Shown one piece after another: positions 49,201 through 60,644 of a stretch of DNA of 64,000 nt. Under the pieces are notes generated by a model that searched no databases, was not told the DNA's origin, and worked only from the letters and a program-made list of their open reading frames with translations. Every line of letters begins with the position of its first letter. Positions within the stretch are counted from its first letter, which is position 1. The stretch comes from Antennarius striatus. Lineage: Eukaryota > Chordata > Actinopteri > Lophiiformes > Antennariidae. Location: assembly GCF_040054535.1 (NCBI RefSeq), contig NC_090781.1:4408501-4472500 (forward strand). The letters are read 5' to 3'. Both the position numbers and the translations under genes were made by a program.

Positions 49201-52200
49201 ACATTATTCCGTTCTGATCTGCAGATGTGTCTCACTGTCCATAGACCATAGACCTCATACCATGGTATATCCTCATATTACAAAATAATGTGATTCCTAC
49301 AGTTGTCATAGAATTTTATCAGGTAAATCAGACTTACAAAATTAGACTTTAACCAGATGTAGTCATTGATTTTATTTTACATAACAGCCTTTTTCAACAG
49401 GCCACCATGATGTTTTTTTTGTTCCTAAATGCAATAAAGTGACTTATGAATTAGGAAACTGGAGTTCACACAGACCTTGCAACATTGTTCAGCTAACAGT
49501 GGGCGGCAGTTGCTCAGTGGTAAAGTAGGCGGTAGAGCGGGTCGTCCTATGATTTAAGATTGGCGGTTCGATTCCCGCTCCCGCCAACCCCCCAAAAAAA
49601 ATACCCGGAGGTGAGCTGACAGTGGGAGGTGTCAGCTCACTGCTGAGGCACCCTTGAGCAAGGTGCCGTCCCCTTTACAAATTGCTCATTTGAGGCGCAC
49701 CAAGAAGGAGCTGCCTGCCACTCTACCTCCCCTGCATGCCTACAGGCCCCCTTGTGTGTGTGTGATACAGGGGCCTGTACTCACAAATATATATGTATCT
49801 ATGCATTTGAATCAGTAGCTAGAGTGTGCGTTCTTAATTTCCCTTCGGGGATCAAACCAGTATATAAAATTATAAAATGAAATTAAAAAAATTAACATTG
49901 TAAGTTGCTAAATTTGGAAATGTGCTTTCAATCATGTACACATATAATGACCTGGGAAAGATAAGGTATATTACAGGGGAGATATACAACTGACATGAAT
50001 GCAGGAGTTCGTGAGTTTGAATCCCGGTCAGGGCAAGCACTCTCCAGTTAACTTGCTCAAATGCAGGAAGGGGGTGGTTCCAAACCCCAAGCATGGCGAA
50101 CACTATCCAGTGAGGGTCCTTAGGCAAGACCCTTAATGCAATACCAGTCTACCTCAGTAATGAGCGAACACAACAATGACAGTCATACCGGCACGAATGT
50201 CGCCCGGGTCAACAAGGTCCGCGTCAGTTGCTAGGGAACCAGGGCAATCTAAAGAGAAATGGGTTACTGGAAGAAGACACACACGGACAAGGGCAGAGAA
50301 TACAGAGTTGTTGGAATGCTACTATACTAGTAATCCCAGAGAGAGGGGATATATGGGGCGGATATGGGATCAATGGATGCTTCGAAACCCACAATCAAGG
50401 CTAACAAAGAAACAGCTGTTAGCCCAGTGTTCCAACATCCGTAACCGAAAACTGCTATCACAACTAGAGATTGATGAAATACTACAACAATCCTGCGGCA
50501 AGGCGGAGCCAGGACGCCAGGTCAGCGGGGGGATTTCACCCCGCCCCCCACAATCCGATATTGGGTACCAAGCCCCAAGAGACATAGATACCCTCCATGG
50601 AAGAGACAGTTAGAGGCCAAGATAAAGGCGACACGGAGATAAGTCAGCCAGCTAGCTAAGCTGCAGAAAGGGAACATGGTGAATAAAGGGAATAAAGGGG
50701 TACCCAGGAAATACAACAAGCTCTCCATACCTGAAGCACTCGAAACTGCCAAACAGAGACTAGCAACTCTGGCTACCTGACTGAAGAGATACACCAAGGA
50801 GATAGAGGCCAGGAGAATAAACAAGACCTTCTCCCCTCAACCATCAAAGGTGTACTCTCAGTGGCAGGGAAATAACAGCAGCCGGTCAGACCCACCAAGA
50901 GCTGAGATGGAGAAATACTGGAAAGGCATATGGGAAAGACAAGCATCACACAACACCGATGCTCAGTAGATTGTGGACCTGAGAACTGACCATAGCAGCC
51001 GCACAGAACAAGAACCAGTAACCATCTCAATGGCAGACATCCGAGAAAGAGCGTCAAAAATGAAGAGTTGGTCAGCCGGGCCCTGATATGATCCATACAT
51101 CAGCCAGGCCCTGATATGATCTGTACATACTGGGTATGATCCATACATACTGGCTAAAGAAGCTGACAGCACTCCATGAGCATCTAGTCCTGATCATGAA
51201 AGCCCCACAGAAGGGATCCACCCCATCCAACTCCCGGCCAATAACCTGTCTCTTTACAATATGGAAGCTCCTGTCAGGCATCATAGCGGCTAAGATGAGT
51301 AGGTACATGGATCAACATATGAGTGGGACACAGAAAGGAGTTGGTAGTAACACCAGGCGAGCCAGGCACCAGCTACTGGTATACAGAGCAGTCCACATAC
51401 CAACCTGTTCATTGCCTGGATTAACTACCAGACCGCCTACATGGATGACATCAAACTGTATTCCAGGAATGAGCGAGAAATCGACTCACTGATCCACACC
51501 ACCAGGGTCTACATAGGGATGTTACTCGGATTAGCCATGTGACCGGATGGTATCGAAGAGGCAAGATGATCTGAACTGAAGGAGTTGAACTACCAGGGGG
51601 AAGGATAGGAGACATCCAGGACTGTTAGAAATACCTTGGAATCCCACAGGCTAATGGCAATCATGAGGAGGCTGCAAGGAAGTCAACCACAGCCAAATAC
51701 CTCCAGAGAGTAAGGCAAGTCCTGAGAAGTTGGGTGAATGATAAGAACAAGGTCCGAGCCATTGACATGTATACACTGCCAGTCATCAGATACCCCGCCA
51801 GGATAATAGACTGGTCAAAGGAGGAGATAGAAGCCACAGATAGCAAGATTAGAAAGTGCCTCACCATGCATAGAGGATTTCACCCTAAACCCAGCACGCT
51901 GAGGCTTTACACTAAGCGGAAAGAGGGAGTCCGAGTACTAGTGAGCATCAGGGCCACTGTTCAGGATGAAACATTGAAAATCCAAGAGTACATCAGGAAG
52001 ATGGCCCCAAAATATTAAATGCTCGGTGAATGCCTTAGACAGCAGAAACCTGAATGCCTTAGACAGCAGAAACCCGTGTAGGGACAAGCCCCTACACGGC
52101 ATGTACCACCGTAACATAGAGTAAGTGGCTGATATCAAGAAGACCTACCAATGGCTGGACAAAGCTGGCCAGACAGACAGCACAGAAGCACTGATCATGG

Positions 52201-55200
52201 CAGCACAAAAACAGGCCCTAAGTATAGAGCAATAGAGGCCAATATCTACCACAGTAGACCTGACGCAAGGTGCAGGCTATGTAAAGAAGCCCCAGAGTCA
52301 GTCCAGTATGTGGTAGCAGGGTGTAAGATGCTAGCCAGGTCAGTATACATGGAGAGGCACAACCAAGTACTTGGGTACCCAAATTCCAATGGGAAATAAC
52401 GCCAAGGGTGGTTGAGAACAACTAGAAAAAGATCCTGTGGGACTTCAGCTTCCAGACTGACAAACAGCTCCTGGCTAACCAACCGTAGTGGTGGTGGACA
52501 AAGAGCAGAAGAGAGCAGTGGTGATAGATGTGGCAATACCAGCTGATGCCAACATCAGGAAGAAGGTACACAAAAAGATTGAGAAGTATCAAGGGCTTAA
52601 GAACAGCTGGAACATATGTGGAAGGGTAAAGCTAACGTGGTCCCCGTGGTAGTAGGAGCACTTGGGGCAGTGACCACTAAATGGAAGAGTTGCTCCATCA
52701 GATTCCTGGAACAACATCTGAAGCCTAGATCCAGAAGAGCGCAGTCCTATGAACAGCCAAGATACTGTCCAGAATCCTCAGACTCCCAGGCCTCTGGTAG
52801 AGGACCTGAGCTTGAGGATGACACACAGATACCACCCTATGCGGATGAGAGGGGCATTTTTTTAATAGACTGTATACACTGCGCCCTCATTCCTCACGGT
52901 TAATGCGTTCCAGGAACCACACACGATTAACGAATTCTGCAATAGAATGATGAACTATTTATCTTATTGTTTACGGTAATTTAAACATTTATAAACCTCT
53001 GTATATCCGTTCTATCTGTATTTTCCCACACACTGATAGACTGTTTAAAGCGCTTTTGTGACTCACGTAAATCTGAGACTCACAGAACATAGCGCACTTC
53101 CAGATGCCATCAGATAATAGAATGCGGTATTACGTGACTGCCTACCAAAAATCCACAATGAGGTGAAGTCGCGAGCATTGATGCACAATGCATGACGGCA
53201 CTCTGTGTATGTGTATATACCGGTATACATGTGTGTGTGTATAATATACAGTATATATAATATAAATATAGTGTGGATATCTCCTCATCAGCTATATACA
53301 TGCTGTTTTTTTCTGTTCAGAAATTGGGCCATACATGATCATTGTTGTGCTCAGACAACACGGCAATTCAGACTGCTGTATTCTCCATGTGCTCGAGTGT
53401 GTGAGCAAGGTCAAGGAGTGACTCAGTGAAATGATGCACATCATGCAGCTCGACAATGAACTGTTATTTTGCTCATATGCTGCATTACATCCGAAATGTG
53501 ATTTAACATTGTTTGCCTGTGTTAAAACGGCTTTTATGAACATACCAATGCATTATTATTTAATGATTGGCAGTCATCTGTACATAAGTGAATTTGTAAA
53601 TGTATATTATTCCTTGATGTCAGCATGGCATGCATCATCTCATTAAATCAAATTACCAAGGAGTGTCACTTACCCTGCTAATAGGCACAGTGTTGATGAA
53701 TCCAGTCAATGCATAGAAATGACCCAGTGCTCAGCCTAACAATGACTAATGTGCAGAGGGACTAAAAGCGAGGAACCATCCGAACTTATAAGGAGAAGAA
53801 TTACAAGGACTGCTTCAGTTTTGGGAAAGTGCAATGAAATGTTTAGTCACGCTTGATATGAGGGCGATATGACCCTAATCTCCTTCTGCTACCTTTGTTA
53901 TCATGAAGACATTCATGTCCTGGCCAGACGGAATTTTAGCTTGTTAATTTTCAGTAATGATTTTGACTGAATTGTAAATTGTGAGAAATAAGAAAACTGT
54001 GAGCTCAATTATCATCTGCTTTTATTAATGATTCATTTCCCTTCAGATCTTCTCAGAAGGGGTGGTTGGTAAAATAAGTTCAAGTTTACTCAGGAAGGTT
54101 TTTAACAAGAATAAAGAAAAAAACTGATTTGACTATATTTTGTAATAGCAAACAAAAGTGGAAGATAAGCATAGATTTCCAGTGATTGCAGAACCCTTAA
54201 AACCTTTCAATTTATTTCTGACAGTCGGTGCTTTTGACATTCAGTCAAAAGTACTGAATGTCAGAAATATTGATTTTCATGAACAATGCTGCCTTAGTTT
54301 AGATCTTTTTGTCACATCTTACTATGCTAAACGGAAGTATGATTACAAGCACTTTGTGTCAATGCCTTTTATTGACAATTGAACCAATATTTGCAATGTT
54401 GACCCTTCAGTTTCTAGATTTTTGGAATTCACCCGAGCATGCTGTCAAGTGACTTCTGGGCCACAACATCCTAACTGATGGCAATGCATTCTTGAACAAT
54501 TAATGCTTGGAGGTTTTCAGAATTTTTATGGCATTTTTCATTTTTATTTATTTTCTGTCAAGGATTGACCCTAAATTCTGAGTTTTAAGCCCATAAATTA
54601 TCCAAATAAGAAGATAGCTCAGACTTGCATCTCACAGCAGCAATAGACCAGCAACTCCTTTATGAGAGGTAAAATAATGTTTATTTTACGGGATGCAGGT
54701 GATGTAATCGCTGCTCCTGGTGAAACAAAAAGTCAGTTTTTAAATTTGTTCGGTGATCAATTATCATATCAGCCTATGTTTGGAAAAACAAATTAACAGT
54801 AATTACTAGAAAAAGATCCTTTGGGACTTCAGCTTCCAGACTGACAAACAGCTCCTGGCTAACCAACCGTAGTGGTGGTGGACAAAGAGCAGAAGAGAGC
54901 AGTGGTGATAGATGTGGCAATACCAGCTGACGCCAACATCAGGAAGAAAGAACACAAAAAGATTGAGAAGTATCAAGGGCTTAAGAACAGCTGGAACATA
55001 TGTGGAAGGTCAAAGCTAATGTGGTCCCCGTGGTAGTAGGAGCACTTGGGGCAGTGACCCCTAAATGGAAGATATTTTAATGGTCGATACCATCCCCCTG
55101 GTTAGCAAAATGACCAAAATGTGTCCCTCTTAATTAACTCACCATTCTTCTTCATCCTGAGGTCACCAATAAACAGACTAATGTCTGAGGCAATGCAGTC

Positions 55201-58200
55201 ATTATGGTTACCAACATGGATGTATATGCACTGTATGAAGCAGCCCAGGAGCCTCATTACAGAAACTTCATATCATAAATCCTGTTTAAACAGCCTGCTT
55301 GAGGAATTTACCAATTTAAGATGTCCTAGATTTAAAAAAACAAACTGTGCACTGTTGTCAGAGCAATATGGCATTGACCACGAAGCTGGGGGACAGCATG
55401 AACTCTTAAATATGATTGAGTGGCTATTTAAACAGAAATTGTCAGATTCTGTTGGAGAAGATGACATGATGTAAGGGAGTAAGATTTAGTTTCTTGGTTA
55501 AATGGCCATTTAAGGAAAGTTTAGTTACTTGTTTAAATTTCTTAAAATATGATACCATGAGACAGGGTAGGGTATGACAAGTATGAAACAGATATGAGTT
55601 TAGGAATTACTAAATGGTAAGTAAGATTTCTCTTATTAAAGTTAAGGTGAGGAAAGTAGTTACCGTAGGACACATTTGTTTGAAAAGACCCCACATTTAA
55701 AATACTGTACAAGAAATCCCCATGAATACACTTGACTTTGCTGTGTAGGGAGTCTGTCAAACGTAATGCTACTGTTAAGTAATGGACTGGTTGCACAGCA
55801 GATATTTAGATTTATCACAGCAGGAAACACATCGGTGGACTTTATAACACTAATGGATGTTCACTTCCATTAACCTGAGAAACTACTAAGTGGAACAGAG
55901 CAATCATCAATAAAGATGTGAATTTCCAGCTATTACTAGTCAAAACACTGCACTGGGCATTACATTGCTTTGATGAAGTGGAAATGCACTCTTTATTTTA
56001 ATAAGAGATTGTGCTTATGTAGGGCGGCACGGTGGCGCAGTGGGTAGCACTGCCGCCTCACAACGCGGCGGACCCGGGTTCGAGTCCCGCTCTGTGCGGA
56101 GTTCGCATGCTCTCCCCGCGTCTGCGTGGGTTCTCTCCGGGTTCTCCGGCTTCCTCCCACCTCCTAAAGCATGCGCTTCAGGTTGATTGGCTGGTCCCAA
56201 ATTGCCCGTAGGAGTGAGTGTGTGTGTGAGTGGTTGTATGTCTTTGTGTGTTGCTCCGCGGTGCACTGGCGTTGTGCCCGGAGTGTCCCCTGCCTCACGC
56301 CCTATGCCACTGGGATAGGCTCCAGCTCCCCGTGACCCGCTGCGGCAGATATAGCGGTGGTCATATGACAATGAATGAATGAATGTGCTTATGTGCCTAT
56401 ACAGTTTGGGGAGGCCATCCCCACACTGTTAAGAATTTGCATCATAACCACAGCAAGACAATCAAATCGTTGAATAGTAATTTCAGAACATCTTATTGTA
56501 ATATATCATGGTTGGAAATATCAGTTTGACACAATCTGTTTACAGGGTGAGAAATACAGTACTTAAATCAGATCATATCGAAATTTGCCAACGTTCAGTG
56601 ATGGTCATTCCTGTGGTCCTGTCTTTGCCAGCAGAGGGCAGTATAGATCATGGCTACGGCGTAAACCTTAACAGGATAACATTCAGTTAGTGCTCCTTAT
56701 GACACATCTATGCAGTTTACACTCTACACATAAAAATCCATACTGATTAAGACAGGTAGTGCACAGTGTCATTTGTGCTGGCACCCAAAGGAACAATATG
56801 ACCTTTTATCAATATCCATGTGTGTCCTCTCACACCTTGTCATTTACACTCCACTGCACCATTCATAGCAGCAGAATGAAGCAAAACTCTGCTCCGATCA
56901 AACACTCACTCTGCTCTTGCTTTGATTTTAAATGTCAGCAACAAAAATGACATCTAGTCTGTAATTTACATCACTGCCCTTTTGAAAGGGCCTCACTGGA
57001 GCAATGAAACCAACTGTCACTACATACAATTCTGTCCCCACTAAGGCATTGATTTTTTTCTGGTGGGGCATCGAGCTTGAGCTCAGGGTTACCATTGTAA
57101 CACTGAATGGAATATTTATTTTGAAGTAGACATCTCTTGCACCCCTCGTTATTAGGTGGGTGGGCTGTTTATGGGATGTCGGTGTGTCTACTCTTTATAA
57201 TTTGCAGTTGCTTCCTCATCTTCTGCTTGTCATCTCATTGTTCTTCAATAGCAGGGTGGGGCTGTGTTAAATGATCAGAAACTCTGGAGAGGACTGAAAG
57301 TCAGCTGTTCCAATTATTCTGGTAGTTGGAGTTGCCACAGACAAAAGAGAATGGTGTGTTTGATATTTGAGTAGCACAACACTCTCCCCATTAACTTTGA
57401 CTACTTTGCTACCAGATAGGTCAGCGGAGGAGCATAGTTCCTTTATTAACATGGGATTTTTTAAATTCCAAAATATAATGTTAACAGAAAATCTTACTGA
57501 GATAATGTGTAGTATATTTAAATAATTGTAAGCCACATAAAAAAACCCAGTACTTTATTAACCGCTCTAATGCAGATTCCTACCAACCCACTTGGATCAG
57601 GCTAAACATTTATCTTGGCCCTTTCTCACTTTCTATTGTGGGTCGTCAAGCCATGTTGTTTCATGTAAAATTGTGATTTTAGGTCTTTCAATTTCTGTAC
57701 AATTGAATCAGAGACTTCCCTTCTGTATTTGAGCCTGCTCTGGAAAAAGAAGACAAAGTCTATTTTTCCGAATTATCTGCGCTTTTGTTCAGCCTTAGAA
57801 TTTTAAATCATGATTGATCTTAAAGACTTTCCCAGTCTACTTTCTACTATCTAATCCTTTCATTCTACCCATCGATATCAGGCTGGTTTTAGGATCTGTT
57901 TTCTACAACCACACTGTTACTATGTTAAGTTGCTGCTAATGCAATCCGAATACTTCCTGCTGCCGCTGCTGCTTGCTCCACATTAAAAGGTTTCCATTTG
58001 TGAACCACAGGAAGGCTTTTTACTGTAAAGCAAATACAGGGAATGGCACTAGAACTGCCGTCGACTGCTATTTGATAAAAATTGATCTACACAGCAATTA
58101 TGCAAGTGATATTTGTCAGTGGATCAGATTAAATATCACAACGATTTCTCAGGGAAGAAGCTCAACAGAGCAAGCAATATAAGGAGGTGTATGTTTTTTG

Positions 58201-59068
58201 AGTTAGTGTCAAGCACCAAATCTATTCTGTATCATTAAGTTAAATGAGAGCTTTTACCATGCAGAGTTGTTTTGATGGACATGTAAGACCCTCACTGATG
58301 GTGACATCAAAGAAGTAATGTAAAGAAAAGTGAAAATTTGATATGAACTGTGCAGCAAATGAAAAAGCTTTCTCTTACCAAAAAATTCTGGTACTCACTA
58401 ATTAAAAAGGAACAAAGTAATTTGTACCAGATAAGGTGCAAAAGCCAGAGTCAGTAGTTATAATAGTATCTGGATGGATGTACACTGTAGATGGATAAAT
58501 ATATTTTATTGATCCCAACCTGGGAATTCACAACCTGTCTCAACTTTGCTCTTTAGTTGGTAAGTTTATTAAGCAGGATTGCAGAGAAATTATTGATATG
58601 ATAAGTGGTGGCAAGGCCTTACCAGCCACCACTGAGGTGAGTCTACTTGAAATGATGTTCTTGGTCAGGTTCTGTTGAGATAGCTTTAACAGCTCTGCCT
58701 TCACCTTTATCGTAAATGCTGCCAGTTCACAGCATAATTGAACAGCTTGCGCAGTTTCATTTGAAAAGTTTATTTTAGGTTTTATTACTGCTGACATTCA
58801 CAGTATATTAAAAACTGCCCATGTGTGTTGTATAACTGTCTACCCCATACCACCAACATGGGACTAAGTCCCTTTGGACTGAGTTACTGTCGACTCTTTA
58901 TTTTTCTCATACGACTTTGTGTAATTTGTAATGGGCATATTCAATGTGAAAGTCTTGTTTATGGCAATCAGTGAGTTTACCTCTTCATTTCAGGACCTAC
59001 AAGAGTGGCTCTGGTGTGAACAACAGAAGAACAGAGCTGTTTCTAAAGGAGCATGAACACTTAAGAAA
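46219..59068 (+). CDS. gosr1: gosr1, Golgi SNARE GS28, 5' part (6 coding exons; gene leaves the window)
   Basis: GOSR1 (GS28) is a v-SNARE for ER-Golgi and intra-Golgi fusion. Coding exons are 46219-46252, 46563-46674, 47210-47297, 48203-48310, 48539-48630 and 58994-59068, giving 169 codons plus two bases. Landmarks are YWEDLRKQARQLENELDLKL, SFSKLCTSY, SDTTPLLN, ALMHTLQRHRDILQ, DYTHEFHKTKGNFMAIRER and YKSGSGVNNRRTELFLKEH, all close to the human protein. The remaining third, with the SNARE motif and the C-terminal membrane anchor, is not found before 64000, so at least 4.9 kb of intron 6 is in the window. Intron 5 is 10.4 kb and filled with retroposons. The start has A at -3 and G at +4, a strong context. 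Confidence 0.95.
47298..48202. other. gosr1 intron 3, with a hAT-end fragment
   Basis: Mostly unremarkable. At about 48036-48120 a segment beginning CTGTGGTTCCCAACC followed by GCGGACTGG resembles the end of the hAT element in cryba1 intron 3. No transposase is present. Confidence 0.5.
49499..49877 (+). repeat. tRNA-derived SINE
   Basis: The head has a box A-like TTGCTCAGTGGTAAAGTAGG and a box B GGCGGTTCGATTCCCGC in tRNA spacing, followed by a body with GAGCAAGGTGCCGTCCCC and a tail of the TTCGGGGATCAA type. The body organisation resembles other fish tRNA-SINEs. It is not a functional tRNA, because no proper cloverleaf or anticodon arm is formed. Confidence 0.65.
49991..52862 (+). mobile_element. 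R4-clade (Rex6/Dong-like) LINE, decayed and internally deleted
   Basis: A first frame (50176-50613) carries TELLECYYTSNPRERGYMG and RLTKKQLLAQCSNIRNRKL, the N-terminal DNA-binding part of Rex6/Dong-type LINEs. Later pieces include SNSRPITCLFTIWKLLSGII (reverse transcriptase), YMDDIKLY (the YMDD catalytic box), ATAKYLQRVRQ-like and TMHRGFHPKPSTLRLYTKRK blocks, and CRLCKEAPESVQYVVAGCKM (zinc-finger/endonuclease region). Frames change many times and the core of the reverse transcriptase is missing between the WIN-Y and YMDD segments. It is inserted in gosr1 intron 5 in the sense direction and cannot be active. Confidence 0.8.
52866..53206 (+). repeat. Tigger-like DNA transposon fragment
   Basis: It starts with GACTGTATACACTGCGCCC followed by CTCATTCCTCACGGTTAATG, a Tigger-type end, and shares its body with the fragment at 5657-5960. 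A CA/TA-rich tail follows at 53205-53275. It directly follows the LINE. Confidence 0.55.
53207..54804. other. gosr1 intron 5, no gene seen
   Basis: Between two LINE-derived segments. Short tandem TG/TA near 53205-53280; otherwise no recognisable repeat, exon or RNA gene. Confidence 0.45.
54805..55072 (+). repeat. Second copy of a 268-bp LINE segment
   Basis: This segment aligns without gaps to 52421-52688 inside the LINE; I count 8 differences by eye, about 97 percent identity. It is an internal piece, not the 3' end, since the LINE at 52.4 kb continues past it. Both copies lack one base relative to an open frame before a MWK block. Confidence 0.85.
55121..55474 (+). pseudogene. Unidentified decayed coding-like sequence
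   Basis: A 117-codon frame ends NSLLEEFTNLRCPRFKK, LLSEQYGIDHEAGG, LLNMIEWLFKQKLSDS and VGEDDMM. In the neighbouring frame 55196-55275 reads AVIMVTNMDVYALYEAAQEP, so one frameshift near 55270 would join two protein-like pieces. I cannot name the family; it may be a transposon or retrocopy remnant, or chance. Confidence 0.25.
56021..56383 (+). repeat. Well-preserved tRNA-like SINE with target duplication
   Basis: The element starts GGGCGGCACGGTGGCGCAG (box A-like), has a box B GGGTTCGAGTCCC and ends in a GAAT repeat tail. It is flanked by perfect 11-bp copies of TGTGCTTATGT at 56010-56020 and 56384-56394, the mark of retroposition. The same family is present in older form at 5329, 6113 and 45786. 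Confidence 0.85.
56395..58993. other. gosr1 intron 5, right part
   Basis: No exon is seen before 58994. A retroposon-tail-like motif (TTTATTGATCCCAACCTGGG) lies near 58506, followed on the minus strand by a coding-like block (58540-58797, with RLTSVVAGKALPPLIISI) of unknown, probably repeat, origin. A 55-base block at 57182-57236 recurs at 60061-60115. Confidence 0.45.
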
Positions 59069-59097
59069 GTAAGTTCACTCTACCTGTCATTTCTTCT

Positions 59098-59180
59098 TTT
59101 GATCTTTTCCTTTCGGCTTTTCCCCTCAGGGGTCGCCACAGCGAATCAATTGCCTCCATCTAACCCTGTCTTCTGCATAA
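59098..59180 (+). repeat. Short fish interspersed repeat fragment
   Basis: CCTTTCGGCTTTTCCCCTC followed by AGGGGTCGCCACAGCGAATC and TCCATCTAACCCTGTC, a sequence block I recognise as a widespread fish repeat. It lies 30 bases inside gosr1 intron 6. Confidence 0.5.
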
Positions 59181-60319
59181 TTTTTTCTTTTAATAATACG
59201 CTCATTTTCAAGGATTTTTATGAATAGATTTTGGTTTATCAATCCCATAATTCAGTATAGAATATAGCAACCATTTCTTCAGTCAGAGGTTTTCAGTCTT
59301 TCTTGGCGTAACCACATAACATAAGCACAAGTACATTAACTCATCTTCATCACACAGCCTCCTGTGGTGCTTAGGTCCACCTGACCTCCAGCCTAACAAC
59401 ACTGCACTGAAACATTCATTCTCAACCTGTAAAAGACTTAAGCAAACCTTTCATACAGGCACTGTAGATGAAAGTGTGACCGGCTAGGAATTTCATTAGT
59501 CTCCTGCCATAATTTGACTGACTCTCAGGCACTGCTACAGAATGAGGATATGAGGTTTGCAAAATATGTTAGCGATGTGAGAGACTTCCTGTGAAAAGGA
59601 AAAGGTTTTGCCATTGAACTCTTAATGCTCCCCAGACTTGAAGATTGATAGATAATATTAGCCAACAAAATGAGAATTCTCTCATTAGAATAAGGAGAAA
59701 TGTACTTTATTAATCCCACTTGGGGAAGTTATTTTTCTACTCATTTACTGATTATTGACATCTCCCACTGCCAGCTCACACTCCAAATCTTTCGACCCAC
59801 ACGGGTCTTAAACCAGTGACTTTCGGTCCCCTGTCCAAGACTTGGTGGACAATTGTGCATCATCATGCATTATATGTTCATTAATGTCTATTTGTTTTTT
59901 TTGTTTTGTTTTTTTACACTTCAAGTAAAAAAATATTAACATCTTCAGAAGGCAAAAATAAAAAGTGGCTCTTTGAGGGGAAAAATACAAACAGAACTTT
60001 CTTCGTGAGAGAAAGGGGCATGAGACTGGCCTGCCAGTCATTTAAATCTTGGAATGGACTGTGTGTCTACTCTTTATAATTTACAGTTGCTTTCTCATCT
60101 TCTGATTGTCATCTCAATAGCAGAAGATGACAGGCATGACAAGTAGCTATCATCTGTGATTCTAGAACAGCACTTGGATTCTGGATTAGCAGGAGGAGCT
60201 GCTGCCTAAGGCCAAAGCTGTTGAACCTTTTAGTGAAGTTTTGCAACTGAATTATTCTGGCTCTGTAGCTTTAGATTGATCTCACTGATAGATGATGTAA
60301 TGTCAACCAAAAAGGCAGA

Positions 60320-60644
60320 CGTATTCATCCTGTGCTCATCCTGCGCTTCAAGTTACAATTTTTAATTAATGCTATGTGTTCGGAGCATATGATGCACGAT
60401 GGTTTTAAACTGCTTGACGGAAGAATAAACATAAATTTGTCCGTATACTCATTATTAACCAGCGGTTTTCCTCATTAACCTCCCTTCATTTGGAGCAAGA
60501 GCCCGCCATCTGTAGCCACGACCGTCAGAAAAAATTCTACAAGAAAATCAATTCTTGTGAATTTATCATGGAGTGGTCACGGGTCCGGAGAAAACCATCA
60601 CGCAGTCTGGATCCGGACTGGGATCTGCCATTTAGTGACCTCTG
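60320..60644 (-). pseudogene. hAT transposon 5' end with transposase N-terminal fragment
   Basis: On the minus strand it begins with a hAT-type end, CAGAGGTCACTAAATGG, at 60644. It then encodes SSSLKPSCIICSEHIALIKN and CNLKR, a BED-type zinc-finger start (CxxC) of a hAT transposase related to GTF2IRD2/ZBED5. The frame stops soon after and the remainder is missing. Confidence 0.65.

Noticed and set aside
49499-49580. tRNA gene candidate
   Set aside because: Box A and box B are present, but the region is the head of a SINE and does not form a proper tRNA cloverleaf.
56015-56371. 118-codon minus-strand open frame
   Set aside because: It is just the reverse translation of the SINE at 56021-56383.
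58540-58797. 85-codon minus-strand frame as a gene
   Set aside because: It sits next to a retroposon-type tail and looks like part of an interspersed repeat; no splice sites or family support a gene.
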